A stretch of DNA of 64,000 nt from Ectocarpus siliculosus (GCA_000310025.1 FN649734.1:3724003-3788002), one strand, 5' to 3'; shown: positions 12,301 to 24,371, counted from the first letter of the stretch. The notes: generated by a model not told the origin, from the letters alone. Numbers and translations: made by a program.

Positions 12301-12598
12301 AGCGGTCGAGCGAAACACAGACCTCCTGCAGCTAGAATCGCTCGCAGACAAGGCTTCGCGAGGGGGCGCGACGTCATCATCGGCTCTTGCGAGCAAGCTG
12401 TCGGGTCTGAGCCTCGGAGAACATGGAGCGCCGATCCTCCCGGGAGGCGGTGTTGGTGTCGGGAAGGCGGTGGTTGGGTCACCGCCGCCGCCTCCGCCTT
12501 CCTCTTCGGAAGCGGTTGGCAGCAGCGCTGGCGATGGCGGCAGCGGCGGCGGGGGAGAGGGCAAGGGCCGGCGAAAAAAGCTGATCGAGGAGTTGTAG
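6309..12598 (+). CDS. SHQ1: SHQ1, H/ACA ribonucleoprotein assembly factor (5' incomplete)
   Basis: Exons 6309-6391, 7007-7322, 7901-7991, 8298-8718, 9107-9287, 9877-10080, 11087-11170 and 11639-12598 join in phase (2,340 nt, 779 codons plus stop). SHQ1 is a chaperone that holds the pseudouridine synthase dyskerin/Cbf5 before H/ACA RNA assembly. The first exon (PGQHF) matches the end of the N-terminal CS domain. The following exons match the helical SHQ1 domain: YGF, FDPDRYLGDLF, LADILFAYAYD, VESPW, LSPLLSWLE, DYCVWIQK. A long acidic Ser/Asp/Glu tail ends in KKLIEEL, recalling LIEEL near the C-terminus of animal SHQ1. A Gln/Arg/Gly-rich insert (exon 4) and an Ala/Gly/Ser-rich tail make it longer than animal SHQ1. 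Most of the CS domain (roughly 80 residues) is missing upstream. The acceptor at 7006 was chosen because it alone keeps phase with the 6,391 donor. Confidence 0.93.
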
Positions 12599-13830
12599 AA
12601 GACGATGGCGTCGGGCAGAACGGAAGCGGCGAGGTTGTTGCTGTTTTTTGTTTGGAAGCCCCTTCTTAGAGAGTTAATCGCGTGTCCCCCTCTCGAGGCC
12701 GAATCACTCCCTCCCCGCACCAAGTGACGATGGCGCTACAAAACTTCGAAAAATACTGACTTGAGCCTGGTGTCGTGGGCAAAAAGCTGATTGGAGACGG
12801 TGGTGCCGATATCTTGTTTCGAGTGTGCAGCAGCACGCAGGGGCGGGGTCGGCCCGTTGGGTTGGAGAGCAGGACGCACGGGGACAATCAGCGTGCAATG
12901 CATAACCCACTCCGTTTTTTCTTCTTTTAGGGCGAGACACCGTTTCCGCGGCGAAGGACTTTGCGGTCCCCATCGGTCGTGGTAACGGTGACCGTGGTGT
13001 GAGGTGTGAGGTGGTTTGTGTCCCTCCAATAGTCTGTCCGTCTCCAACAACGGTAATTCGTCTTCCAACCCGACTTGAAGCTTCAGTCAGGGACTACAAG
13101 TGCCCAATACACCCCGCCTCCTCGCGGTTAGCGTTGACCCCACCTCGGACGTCGAATTCGTTCGAGGAAACGTTTTTCCTCGAGAGGACAAGGTTGATTG
13201 TGTTGACATCGAATACTACCGTGTTTGACAGCTGCGGCAATGTGGCAAAGGGACTTCACTCCCGCTGGCTGGCGACGTGGTAGGGGGCCACAATGCGTAG
13301 ACTGCCCATGGGTTGCCCATGAGAACCATTCCGTTGCCCGCCGGTCACGAAAGACAGTCACGACACGAACTACAGCCGGTTGAATGCATGGGACGACAGA
13401 CAAAAACGCGAGTTACGCAGATAGACAAGACTAGTCTCAGCCATGCAGCGCCGACCGAGTAGTCCAATGGATTATCCTTTCTCTACTGTGACAAAAGACA
13501 TGCCTTGGGCCTTTTGCCCCTCTCAGCTACGACACCGGTGAGGCTCCACTACTACAGTCAGAGCTGACCAGCTGTTTGGTCTAGGGGATAGACCCTCTAT
13601 TTGACGATTCACCGACCAAAGCATTTTAAGCACGGTCAAACAGCAGTCGGCCCGTCTTCTCACCTTGATCGCACGCTCGACTAGAAGCCATGGTTGACGC
13701 GCGGTGAGCTAACTCTGCCGCTCTTGAGAAAAATGCGCACACTAAAAATTCTTTTTAACCACCGGCGCTTCTGATGATATCGTCCAGCGAATAAAAAGGA
13801 ATGATCATCAACATCAAAAGGAGATGGAAT
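12599..13830. other. Intergenic spacer after SHQ1
   Basis: No supported gene. A small CCCATGGG/CCCATGAG pair occurs near 13,307-13,322, similar to the cluster near 22,270-22,320. Short open frames here have no recognisable content. Confidence 0.5.
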
Positions 13831-16800
13831 GCGCATGGGCCGCAAGGCGTTTTAGAAACCAACCATCCAACTATCCAACACTCGCCAACGTGTCTTTCCC
13901 CCTTGGCCCTCTGTTTCGTCCTCCCCTAAAATTCCTTTCTCGAGGCCACACTAATGTTGTATTTCCCACACAAGACATACCTCCCCCCAACAAATTCCGA
14001 ACCAAATACCAAACACGTAGATATATTCCCCCCCCAAAACTCCTGCCCATCCCCAATTATTCGGTCTCGTTTGCTCGATCAATCCGAATCAGATACCAAC
14101 AACGTAGATTCCCGCCCCAAAAACCTCAGCCCCGCTTCCTTTTAGTCGTTCACACACGAGGCGAACCGAACAACTCCGTCCGAGAAACCCCTGCGGAAGG
14201 CGATACACGTGTTCTTTCCCATCGAACTGTCCGGATCATCTGCGGTATCTCCCTCCACGTCATAATATCCCGCAAGGTGGCGATCATGATGGATGAAGGT
14301 GGTGTTCGTGAGGCTTGGCGGATCGGTGAATTTTGCCTAAGGGTCCACCATGAAGCGCACCTGGCAAACGTTCGGCGAGAGTATCGGGATGAAAGCTGTG
14401 AGTCAGGTTACCTTCTTCTTAGTTATGATCCGAGCTCCACAGAGTTGCTCTGTTCTCCGAACCGTTCACGCGGGACCAAACGGGAGAAGACAAACACCAG
14501 ATTCGATGGTGCCGAGCAGTGTGGCCAACGGAGCTTATCGGGTGCCCCTGATTGTGCTGGTAGATGTCAAGCGGCGTAGATGTCGTTTTGGAGAGCGCTT
14601 CAAATGGCCAAACGGCGAGAAACCTGATCTCCCGCGCTGGCAAAACATTCTGTTACTAGTCCTGACAAGAACCGACGGCAATGCCTGCTCTGGTACCTCG
14701 AGCAGGCTGATCCAGTCGTCCGCGTCGATGCCGACGGATTCCATGGCAACGGTGTGCACGCCGTTCTCTTGGATCCCGAACGAGTTGAAGGTAGATCCGG
14801 GGTAGGACTCGTACTCGCCGATTTTGTCGCCGTTTATCTTCACCTGTAGTTCCGGGGAGAACGGTTCGGATGTGGTGACACATTATGATAGGCATGTAGC
14901 CCAGGCAACAGAGAGCTCCGGTTCTTTCAATCGAAATTTTGCCGACAAACTGCGTGTGGGCTGAAAAGCCAGCACAGGCACTAGCGGTTGGTTTGCACCC
15001 CGCCTTGTTGACGTTGGGTTATGTCGGGGACATGGAAACGTTGACACGACGTATGTAAAGCTGCCGATAGAAAAGGCGGCATCCGCACCATCAAACATCA
15101 GAGGGATGGACCGCATGCGGTATTCTTGAGGAGAGGGCACCTTTGCTCCAACAACAGAAGCTCGAGCCGGACCCGGCGTACCAAGAGCAACCGAGAGTCC
15201 GACAACATTTCGAGCCACCAGGATACATATCCTGTGAACTCGTACAGCCAGCCTTCGGTGGCCACTTAAGGATAGGCCTCGCATTCTAGTGTCAGGACGA
15301 ATCGCGTCCAGTCCTTTCCAACCATGGCGACACTACTTGGTACCAAGCACGAATGATACCGTGAGCCGGCGTCGGGCGTGAAGGGCGAGCTGCGTGGAGT
15401 ATCATACCGTCGCACCACAAACCATAGGCTCTATGGGCGACACTTCCCGTACAAGGTGGTCCACAGTATGTAGCTCGTCAACCAACAGATACTGTGGTAA
15501 CCGCATCAGCAACTAAGAAGAACAGGCCCGTGTTCTATTTAGCCCACACGATGTCTGGGTTATGTTTCGCCCCTGCCACCTCGACCCTAGGACGTTTTCC
15601 TATCACGAGGAGCGGGGAGAAATCTAGACGCGTCTACACACCACCAAGCGATGGAAAATGATGTTTCTCCAGATGCGTGTTCGTCGACTCGGTTTGTCGA
15701 CACATGCATGAAGCTAAAGCACGTTTTCGTCCATTTCAACATGGGGCCATCATTCTCGATATTTCACCTTGAGGGTGCGAGTGCGCTCGTCCCCCTTCCA
15801 GAAGGCAACCTGCACGTCGGTGATGTCTTGGGGGCTGTCGAACGTGAAGGTGATCTCGCACTGGCCTCCGTCGGGCACGATCTCCTCGGCGCACGACCAC
15901 CTCGACTCCGTGTCCTCCTCACCGACCCCATCATGGGCCAGATCAGGAAGGCAACCCATCTCTCCGCAGCCGTCGCCCCCCTCACTCTCTCCCGGGCGGT
16001 CGTCGTAAGCGCTGGCGGTGACGCCGACGGTGGTCTTGCTCCCGGCCTCGACGAACTCGGCATTGTCGTCATCTTCATCTGCAGAAGGGGAAGCCGGTTG
16101 GGCCGTAGGGGGGCTGGCGGCGATGGGGGACGAGGTGGGCTCCTCCGTCGGAGCAGGACTCACAGGGGCCGCACTGGGCTCGGGTGAAGGGGGGCTGACC
16201 GGAGGGGAGGTGGCCGGGACCGTCAAAGGGCTGGCGGTAGGGGGAACCACAACCGGCTCGGGGGTGGTGGGTACGGCCGGCACGGGCGTCTGGACCCAGC
16301 CCGGGACAACGTGACGAGCGTATTGAGACAGCCAAACGTCGAGAGCAAAGTTCGCGACGAAACGGGGAGTGGGGCTCAGGCTAGTCAGGTCTGGTTAATT
16401 CACAAGCTATCCCCCACATGCTCGAATTCAGGAGTCAGAAAGCTGATAATAGTACAGAGTCGTTGCTCGTTCATTCTGCTCGTCGAAAACACGTACGACA
16501 CAATAGATCACGCGTCTTGAAAGGGCAATAGCTCGTGTTCTACACATCAGGCCAATTCGTCCTTCACGCCGAAGCAAGCTACGTTTCGCAGCTTGTCTGC
16601 TTTGACGTCATTACATACCGGTTCAGGGGTAGGCACGATTGGCTCGGGTGTCGGCGCGACCTGACAGCATTGAGCGCATTGAGACGGCAAAACATCGAGA
16701 GCAAAATTCGCGCCCAAAGGGGAGTGGGACTCATGCTGGTGCGGTTTTGTGAATTTATTCACACGCTATTTCCTCCACCAACTCAATATTGGGATACAGA

Positions 16801-19800
16801 ACGAGTTGAAAAATCACTGTATGCCTTCGTTCGGTTGTTCTGTTCGTCGAAAGCACGTACGACGGATAGAAGACCACGCCGCCGCGATCGTCACGAAAGG
16901 GCAACAGCTCGCGTTCTGCACAACAGGCCGATTCGCCCTCCAGGCCGAAGCAAGCTACGCTTCGCAGCTTGTCTGCTTTGGCGTCAACACATACCGGTTC
17001 AGGGGTAGGCACGATGGGCTCGGGTGTCGGCGCGACCTGACAGCATCGAGCGCATTGAGACGGCAGAATATGATAAGAAAAATTCGCGCCCAAAGGGGAG
17101 TGGGACTCATGCTGGTGCGGTTTTGTGAATTCACACGCTATTTCCTCCACCAAATCAATATTGGGATACAGAACGAGTTGAAAAATCACTGTATGCCTTC
17201 GTTCGGTTGTTCTAATCGTCGAAAGCACGTACGACGGATAGAAGATCACGCCGCCGCGATCGTCACGAAAGGGCAACAGCTCGCGTTCTGCACATCAGGC
17301 CAATTCGTCCTTCACGCCGAGGCAAGCTACGTTTCGCAGCTTGTCTGCTTTGACGTCAACACATACCGGTTCAGGGGTAGGCACGATGGGCTCGGGTGTC
17401 GGCGCGACCTGACAGCATCGAGCGCATTGAGACGGCAGAATATGATAAGAAAAATTCGCGCCCAAAGGGGAGTGGGACTCATGGTGGTGCGGTTTTGTAA
17501 ATCACACGCTATTTCCTCCACCAACTCAATATTGGGATACAGAATGGTGACAAAAATCATTGTATGCCTTCGTTCGGTTGTTCTGTTCGTCGAAAGCACG
17601 TACGACGGATAGAAGATCACGCCGCCGCGACCGTCACGAAAGGGCAACAGCTCGCGTTCTGCACAACAGGCCGATTCGTCCTTCACGCCGAAGCAAGCTA
17701 GGTTTCGCAGCTTGTCTGCTTTGGCGTCAACACATACCGGTTCAGGGGTAGGCACGATTGGCTCGGGTGTCGGCGCGACCTGACAGCATTGAGCGCATTG
17801 AGGCGGCAAAACGTCGAGAGCGAAATTCGCGCCCAAAGGGGAGTGTGACTCATGGTGGTGCGGTTTTGTAAATCACAAGCTATTTCCTCCACCAACTCAA
17901 TATTGGGATACAGAATGGTGACAAAAAATCATTGTATGCCTTCGTTCGGTTGTTCTGTTCGTCGAAAGCACGTACGACGGATAGAAGATCACGCCGCCGC
18001 GACCGTCACGAAAGGGCAACAGCTCGCGTTCTGCACATCAGGCCGATTCGTCCTCCAGGCCGAAGCAAGCTAGGTTTCGCAGCTTGTCTGCTTTGGCGTC
18101 AACACATACCGGTTCAGGGGTAGGCACGATGGGCTCGGGTGTCGGCGCGACCTGACAGCATCGAGCGCATTGAGACGGCAGAATATGATAAGCGAAATTC
18201 GCGACCAAAGGGGAGTGTGACTCATGGTGGTGTGGTTTTGTGAATTGACACGCTATTTCCTCCACCAAATCAATATCGGGATACAGAATGGTGACAAAAA
18301 TCATTGTATGCCTTCGTTCGGTTGTTCTGTTCGCCGAAAGCACGTACGACGGATAGAAGATCACGCCGCCGCGACCGTCACGAAAGGGCAACAGCTCGCG
18401 TTCTGCACATCAGGCCGATTCGTCCTCCAGGCCGAAGCAAGCTAGGTTTCGCAGCTTGTCTGCTTTGGCGTCAACACATACCGGTTCAGGGGTAGGCACG
18501 ATGGGCGCGGCAGTCGGCGCGACCTGACAGGATTGAGCGCATAGAGGCGGCAAAACGTCGAGAGCGAAATTCGCGACCAAAGGGGAGTGTGACTCATGGT
18601 GGTGCGGTTTTGTAAATCACAAGCTATTTCCTCCACCAAATCAATATTGGGATACATAAAGAGTTGCAAAGTCACTGTATGCCTTCGTTCGGTTGTTCTA
18701 ATCGTCGAAAGCACGTAAGACGGATATATTGTCGACCTGTTTGCTGGAGCCCTGCCTCAGGATCATGACTTGTGACTTCTCCGTAAGCTCAAACGGAACG
18801 CGTGGAGCATGTACATGATAAATGATGTGAACGGCACACACACAGCATCGCTTCTCCGAGTGTCTAGCCATCGCTGTTGGAGCTGCCGTATACTCCATAT
18901 ACTCGTCAATCTGTAAATATGAAGCCTCGCGTGTGTCAATCCCGTTGGCAACTGTTGAGATAGATGAACGAACGAAGGTGTACCAACCGTCTTCGGCCTT
19001 ACTTGTTTTTGCGCGTCACAAATACTTGGTCGTTCCACACCGTCCGCGGTGCGTAATACGGTCGTATGCGGCCTACGTTTGCCCATGGCTATCTCCCGGC
19101 TAACGTCGATATAGAAGTGCAAACAATGTGCTGTATTAACGAGGATTTCAATGCCGGGACCTGGGAGTATTCTATGGGGGAGAGGTGTCCGAACATCCTT
19201 TTCTTTTTTGTGTGGATCAGAGCATTGCCCCCCACCTAACACTCACTATAAAACTCTCTCCGCCAATCAATATACCGAATAATCTCGGTTGGAATGAAAG
19301 AAATCGGGAGTGACTGCGACGAAATGCGATTTCGAGTAACTCTCTGATTCGCATCTTGTTACCCACATCGTCGCAATGGAAGCTAAGGTCGCAGTGTGAA
19401 GCGTTGTTGTTGCACATTCAATAATATCTACGCGTAGTCTGTAGACGTGTGTTCCGAACAGTGCGCAAAGTTGAAGTGTCAAGCAAATTGGGAGAAGACG
19501 CGTGTTCCATGAATTCGCAACAACCACATGTATGTGGGTGTCTCATAGCAAGTCAAGACGAGTACCTTGCAGGTTTCTGGCCCGAAGTGAGGGGGGCGCG
19601 TTGCCGGGTTGCCAAACATTAAAACGCCTTTACGACCTGATGGCATGGCCCCCGACAGAGAATATCTACGAATGAATGTCGTGCCCCAAAGCAGCACCAA
19701 GACGCAGGAATCTAGGCGACGCAGACTGACTCAAAAGCTGTGTACTTCTTGCCTGCGACAGCGATGGTTTTATTTTCGCACTAAAGTTGAACCGTAGGTT

Positions 19801-21320
19801 TCAGTAGGGCTTACCGGCTCCGGCGTGGGCTGTGGGGTAGGCACAGGCTCGTCGGTAGGAAGTGGAGCTGTGCGCAGCCGAATGGCGTCAGGTGAAAACG
19901 ATATCGAGGCGATGCGCGAAGTTCAAATTAATTTGTGGGGTCGAGTACGATGGACCATGCGAAAATAAGCCAAAACATGGAGATGTGTGCATCCTTCCAT
20001 GCTAATGCTGTCTCTCGCACCTTTGAGTACGCGGCAGGCATCTCGGAACGAAAACTATCAATCAATGCGGAGTTTCCCCTACGCAATCATTTGCGTCGGT
20101 GCTATACGTTGTGGCGAAACTGTTCAGTGTCGGATCTATCCCGCGAAACTGCGACGGATTGGCTTAGTCTGCCACACAGCAGGAAACCGCGATTCATTCC
20201 AACCCGGCTAGTTTGGTCCTCCATTTCTCGCAGTCTGACAAACCGGGGCACATGTAATTCGAATTAGAACATAAACTATTTCTCGATCGTTTGTTCAACT
20301 CACTTCCTTCTGGCCATAGCATCATCAAAAAGGAGCAGCTGTCCGTGTTGCCCGCCGCATCGCCGGCGGTGACGGTGGCGATCACTGCAGCACCAGCTCC
20401 GCCCATCAGGGTGGTGCCGTAAGGGTCACTGCCATATTGCCCAAAATCGAAGGGGTATAACTCGAAGATGAAGGACCCGCCGACCGCGTTGATCACTTCG
20501 AAATTCCACTCGGCCGTTGTTTCTTCCCCGACAGTGGCCCACCAGGTGTCCTGGCGAATCATTATGGTGCCAGATCCGACAGCAACCTCCTTGTACTGGT
20601 CGGGGATGCACTCGATCTCGAACTCTGGTGACGGAAAATCCGATAAAGCAAGGAGTTGCGGTGCGTGTTCCAGCGCTATGCGACATGATGTGATACCTCG
20701 CCTAGCGAGGAAGTGGCAAAAGATTTCACTGCGTGTTCGCTTGTGCTTGTCACCCTCGACACCGAACCAATACCCACATATACTTCCGCTGCGCATGCAT
20801 AGCAGCAAACAATCTGCTTCCGTTTTTTTGGGGGGGGGGCGCCGCAGAGGCACACACACACGGACATCAAACTGGATTGGACTGGGAGACTTGCGCACCG
20901 AAAGCGACACCCAGACTTCGCATCTACCTGGTCGGTGAGTTCGTGCTCATGCCGTTGGCGTTTCTCGGCTGTTGCTATTGCTCTGTTTGAGGTGCCGCTG
21001 AAAATTGTCGCTCATGTTTTAGATGTCGGCTACATGTTCAGGCATTCTGTAGACGCCACAACAACGATGCCACAGCAATACCATACGAGAACCCGCACGA
21101 CCACCAGTGACACACAATGCTCGCAACGCTCCCCAGGAATCAGGATTTTTTCCCGCCAGCAAGCGATGAGCTCAATCAAATCTTGCCCGGCGACGTACAT
21201 TGACACGGAACAGATCACGGTTAACCGGGGCTGACCACCAACCGTGCCGGGGGTAGTTTCTTACCGTGTTTTCGCGGCCTGGATGCCCTGTCCGCATCAT
21301 CTACTGCTGTTGCTGACTAT
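13830..21320 (-). repeat. Segmental duplication, copy A
   Basis: This block aligns in the same orientation with 46,380-51,390. Its left end shares the stretch beginning near GGGCCGCAAGG and TTTAGAAACCAACCAT. Its right end shares GACGTACATTG and TGTCCGCATCAT. It carries the discoidin-domain gene from exon 2 onward. Copy A is about 2.5 kb longer, mainly because of the 372-bp tandem array at 16,550-18,720. Confidence 0.85.
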
Positions 21321-23687
21321 CGGAGTCAGGGTAGGAGGCAGGGGTCGTGTGGTTTCACCAATTCGAAAGTCGATGGAAGGCTACATGGCCAAATATTGCT
21401 GTTACACGAAGCATTATAGCGCACGTATTGGTTCGGGGCGAACCGGCGCTGTCTACGCTGAGTTATGCAAGGTGTACCACACAACGTTTTGGGACACCGG
21501 TGCACCAAACGGCCGTGCCGAACATATCTAAAACATTTGTTTTGAGCGCTTTCAGACTTGGATGTTTTCTGTCTGCCTCGATCGAACGGGCCGCAATTAC
21601 AAGATGGGTTTTCCCTGCGTATTCATCCGAGTGTTCACCGGCAGCCAGCGCACCCACCCCAAAACGCCCCAAGTAGCCCCGAAACCTGTGCGCGCCCCAG
21701 GTTCGTTCTATGGGCCCCGGCTTATTCAATTTTGTGTTGGCCCTGAGGTGTTCGTTATGTGGGAAACCGTTCTTGTTCGGAGCCCAACAGGCGTTTTCGT
21801 GCCAATGCGCGGCGTTTTGCTGATAGGTTGGTTAGGTCAGAAATCTTGTCCTCCAGCAAAGAACGTGGATTGTCGGCTGAGTCCCTCATCCTCCTCCTTT
21901 TTTCAGCCTTCCCGTACACGGAGTATGATTTTTTCGTTTGCCCTCCGACAGCTGCAGATATATCTACCCAGATTCAACCTAACACACACATGCCGTCTGC
22001 TTGATGTTTTCCATGCCGTACCCATGGACCTAGTGGTGGTCTAGTGGTCAGTCTGCACGCTCCCTAGCGGCAGGTTGTGTATTCGATTCTCCCTCCGTAG
22101 GATTGCTATCTCAGGATGTACTTCGAGTATATCTGTGGATATTGAAATCTACCTTCGGCTTCATGGTCGACGAGGGGATGGCTGCACCCTTCTCGCTACA
22201 AAGACTAAGGCAAGCACCGCAGGGAGGGAGAAAGGCCAATCTCCCACACTAGTGACAGTTTTGCTGAACTGCCCATGGACTGCCCAGCCCATGGGTGACC
22301 CATGGGCCAGCCCATGGAGTGCCCGTTACGTGCCTTCAACCTAGAACTTTGCCACCGGCATATCAACCCAGAACGTAGCCACCAGCGCCAACCTAGCACG
22401 TACCGTATGGCTTGGGGTTAGGGTTAGCGTTAGGGTTAGTAGCCGCAGATAATGCACGTTCCAGATAATCTATTGTTTAGGAGTACACTGGTTCAGTTGA
22501 ACGGCTCTCATTGGCCTGCCCATGGGTGTCCCACGGGCGTTTCGGCAAAGCTGTAGAAGGTGAGACTCGGAAAGGTGGGGCAATGAAACGAAGAATATAT
22601 ACTGAAAAAAGCTCCTGTGTGACTTGGTGTGACCGGCCTTCCTCTTGTGTGACCCGGTTGATATGTGAGGAAATATTCGCCGAAGAGCCTGTACACCGGC
22701 GCCAGAACAGAAAGGACCAACACATACACACACCAAAACGAACTCGAGTGCATGGTAGCAGCCTTTGTAGACACGTGCAGTTTTGCCCTATTGCTACCTG
22801 TGATTATTCCGGAGAATAGCTTAGTCTCCCCATGCCGCCCCTCACGGGGTCCCAGTTCTTGGCCTTTAGAAGTGTTTATTTTGTGTTTTCCATCTCACCC
22901 TGAGACTGACGTATTTTCATTGGTCAGCCGGTTAGCGCGGCCGATGCTAGTATAATAATAATGACACACGCCAATGTATACTGACTGGCGCTTGAACATG
23001 TATACCATGTAAAACCTGGACTAATATGCAAAGATAGCCTGAAACAATATCGGCCAGTACTCAGTGGTATGAGGGTGGTGTGTTGAACCTCACAATACGA
23101 GCTCGGCACTACAGTACAGTACTGTTTGTTTCGCAACAATGAACACACACTTGATCTAGCACTAAAAAGGTTGAAGCTGTGGGCGGGGTTTCGCAAAATG
23201 GTCTTGCGTGGAACCATGTATTGCTACGTGTAGCAGGAGGGGAATACACGGCTGAAGGCGGGGAGAGCCTCTGTGCGAGCCACAACTATTTTGAAGGACA
23301 ATGCAGTAGCTCAAACAGGCCAAGGATGCGATTGCAAAATACATATTCCGCGATAAATGAACAGGCCACCAACGGCGAGATTGCAAATTTATAACCCGCG
23401 AATAGTAATGACATAACTTTCCCTAACTCTAGTCTAGCCAATGTGAGAGATACGTACGACAGAGACACACATACATGTATGTGCTGATTTTAGGTAACCA
23501 AGGGAGACAGGAGCGAGAAAGGAGAGAGAAAGAGACAGGCAACCACATGTAGTTCGAATACGCCCGCAACCAGCTGTAGTCCCCATAGCAGCTCAGGAAG
23601 AAGGCACTCACGGGCGGCAGCAGGAAGGGCTGAGAAGACCAGCAAGGATGCTGCAGCCACGCCCGAAGATACCCAGTTGAAACGCAT
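14697..23687 (-). CDS. Secreted HYR-like / discoidin-like carbohydrate-binding protein (copy A)
   Basis: Minus-strand exons: 23612-23687, 20304-20624, 19815-19867, six 42-bp exons (18482-18523, 18110-18151, 17738-17779, 17367-17408, 16995-17036, 16619-16660), 15768-16310 and 14697-14843. All junction phases agree. Exon 1 gives a signal peptide (MRFNW then a hydrophobic stretch to AAA). Exon 2 ends in an HYR-like pattern (GDAAGNTDSCSF). Pro/Thr linker exons follow (VAPTPEPIVPTPEP each). The last two exons form a discoidin/CBM32-like module: AFWKGDERTRTLKV, then FNSFGIQ and DDWISLLE, as in carbohydrate-binding modules on alginate-type polysaccharide lyases. A cell-wall or extracellular-matrix role is inferred. 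Exon 1 lies 3 kb upstream and is joined on phase and signal-peptide logic. The acceptor before the 15,768-16,310 exon is AC in place of AG, so splicing may use an in-frame AG that ends this exon at 16,289. The 3' end beyond 14,697 is unresolved. Confidence 0.72.
16550..18725 (-). repeat. Tandem array of six ~372-bp exon-bearing units
   Basis: The 42-bp exons start at 16619, 16995, 17367, 17738, 18110 and 18482, giving spacings of 376, 372, 371, 372 and 372 bp. Each unit carries one phase-0 mini-exon with its own CTGACAG-side acceptor (read on the minus strand) and GTATGT donor, plus near-identical intron sequence. Because 372 is a multiple of three, long spurious frames run through the array on both strands. 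The left-most unit diverges most in its flanks, and the 18,482 exon has changed coding (VAPTAAPIVPTPEP). Confidence 0.92.
21650..22025 (+). repeat. Dispersed repeat shared with 55,110-55,790
   Basis: Shared blocks include GCCCCAGGTTCGTTCT, GGGCCCCGGCT, AATTTGTG/ACGTGGATTGTC and TTTTTTCGTTTGCCCT, in the same order and orientation. The copy at 55 kb carries about 300 extra bases in its middle. No coding content was recognised. Confidence 0.7.
22030..22095 (+). repeat. tRNA-like sequence, probably SINE-derived
   Basis: A box-A-like TGGTCTAGTGGTC is followed about 35 bp later by ATTCGATTC, a box-B-like string. The anticodon and T stems do not pair as in a functional tRNA, so a tRNA-derived SINE head or a decayed tRNA is more likely than a working gene. 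Confidence 0.35.
22414..22439 (+). repeat. Interstitial telomere-type repeat
   Basis: The tract reads as (G)GGTTAG units, four in all, with one GCGTTAG variant. It is short and internal, so it is best read as an interstitial telomeric sequence. Confidence 0.75.
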
Positions 23688-24371
23688 GGTGATCAGGAAC
23701 GAATGCTGTTTTTTCAGCAGAAACAGGCGACACACACAAGGGAGGGGAGTTGTGCATAAACAACTTTAATTACTGTATGAAGAATGTAGCTTGAAGTACT
23801 GGATCCTTCCCCTTCTTGATGGGGATACTCCGGGGCCAGGGAGAGTATCTTCTCTTCCCTCGGCGGGTGTGGGCTACTGCGGTACTGGCAGTGTGAAGAA
23901 AAACGTTTTTTTTTGCCGAGCGCGGGGACGCTGGGATCGCGAGACGGAGCGGTTTCTGTGCCTGTATGAAAGTCGTACGGCACAGCGCTATCAAAATCTG
24001 GAGGGACTCGCGCACGTGCGATATGGGTGTGGTTGACCTATCTGAGGTTGGGGCGGATAGCGACAATACTGGCAGACACCCGGGTACATTACGATACCCT
24101 AAACTACCAACAAAACGCAACTTGAACACATCAAGATCGATCGCGAGGAGTGTGAAGAGAAAATGACGAGATTTCTAATGCCCGTTGATTTGTTGCACCG
24201 AGAATGAAGCAGGCGGCTGCCGAGGCAATCGGATTGCTGTACAGACCTAATATATTTCACTGTGATTACGGCCTCAGGATCCTTGACAAATATTCTCGAA
24301 TAAGGCGTGCACAAAACTCAGGATCGCTCAGGCAGAGATGTACGTAAATAGCATCGGCTCGCCTGCGTAAT

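Larger units (their letters stand above)
20625..23611 (-). other. Long first intron of copy A gene, repeat-filled
   Basis: If the signal-peptide exon belongs to this gene, this is a 3-kb intron. It contains a dispersed repeat shared with about 55,110-55,790, a tRNA-like string near 22,030-22,095, a cluster of CCCATGGG palindromes near 22,270-22,320 and an interstitial telomere-type tract at 22,414-22,439. No other exon was supported. Confidence 0.45.

Noticed and set aside
1-12598. One fused gene joining the A/P/K-rich exons to SHQ1
   Set aside because: Phases permit it, but SHQ1 needs its CS-domain exons and the junction tract looks misassembled. It is kept only as a test under findings.
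14656-14696. A final discoidin-gene exon after a 35-bp intron (AG at 14,662)
   Set aside because: The intron would be too short compared with all others here, so the C-terminus is left unresolved.
15651-16187. A 178-codon plus-strand frame over the discoidin exon (and its copy at 48,187-48,615)
   Set aside because: Antisense shadow of the minus-strand exon, whose domain motifs and splice sites are clear.
16749-17612. A 287-codon plus-strand open frame across the linker array
   Set aside because: It exists because the 372-bp unit is a multiple of three without stops in that frame. It has no recognisable domain and is antisense to the spliced linker exons.
16550-18725. CRISPR-like array
   Set aside because: Units are ~372 bp and alike throughout, with no short repeat/unique spacer layout, and the genome is eukaryotic.
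22030-22095. Functional tRNA gene
   Set aside because: Box-like strings are present but anticodon and T stems do not pair.
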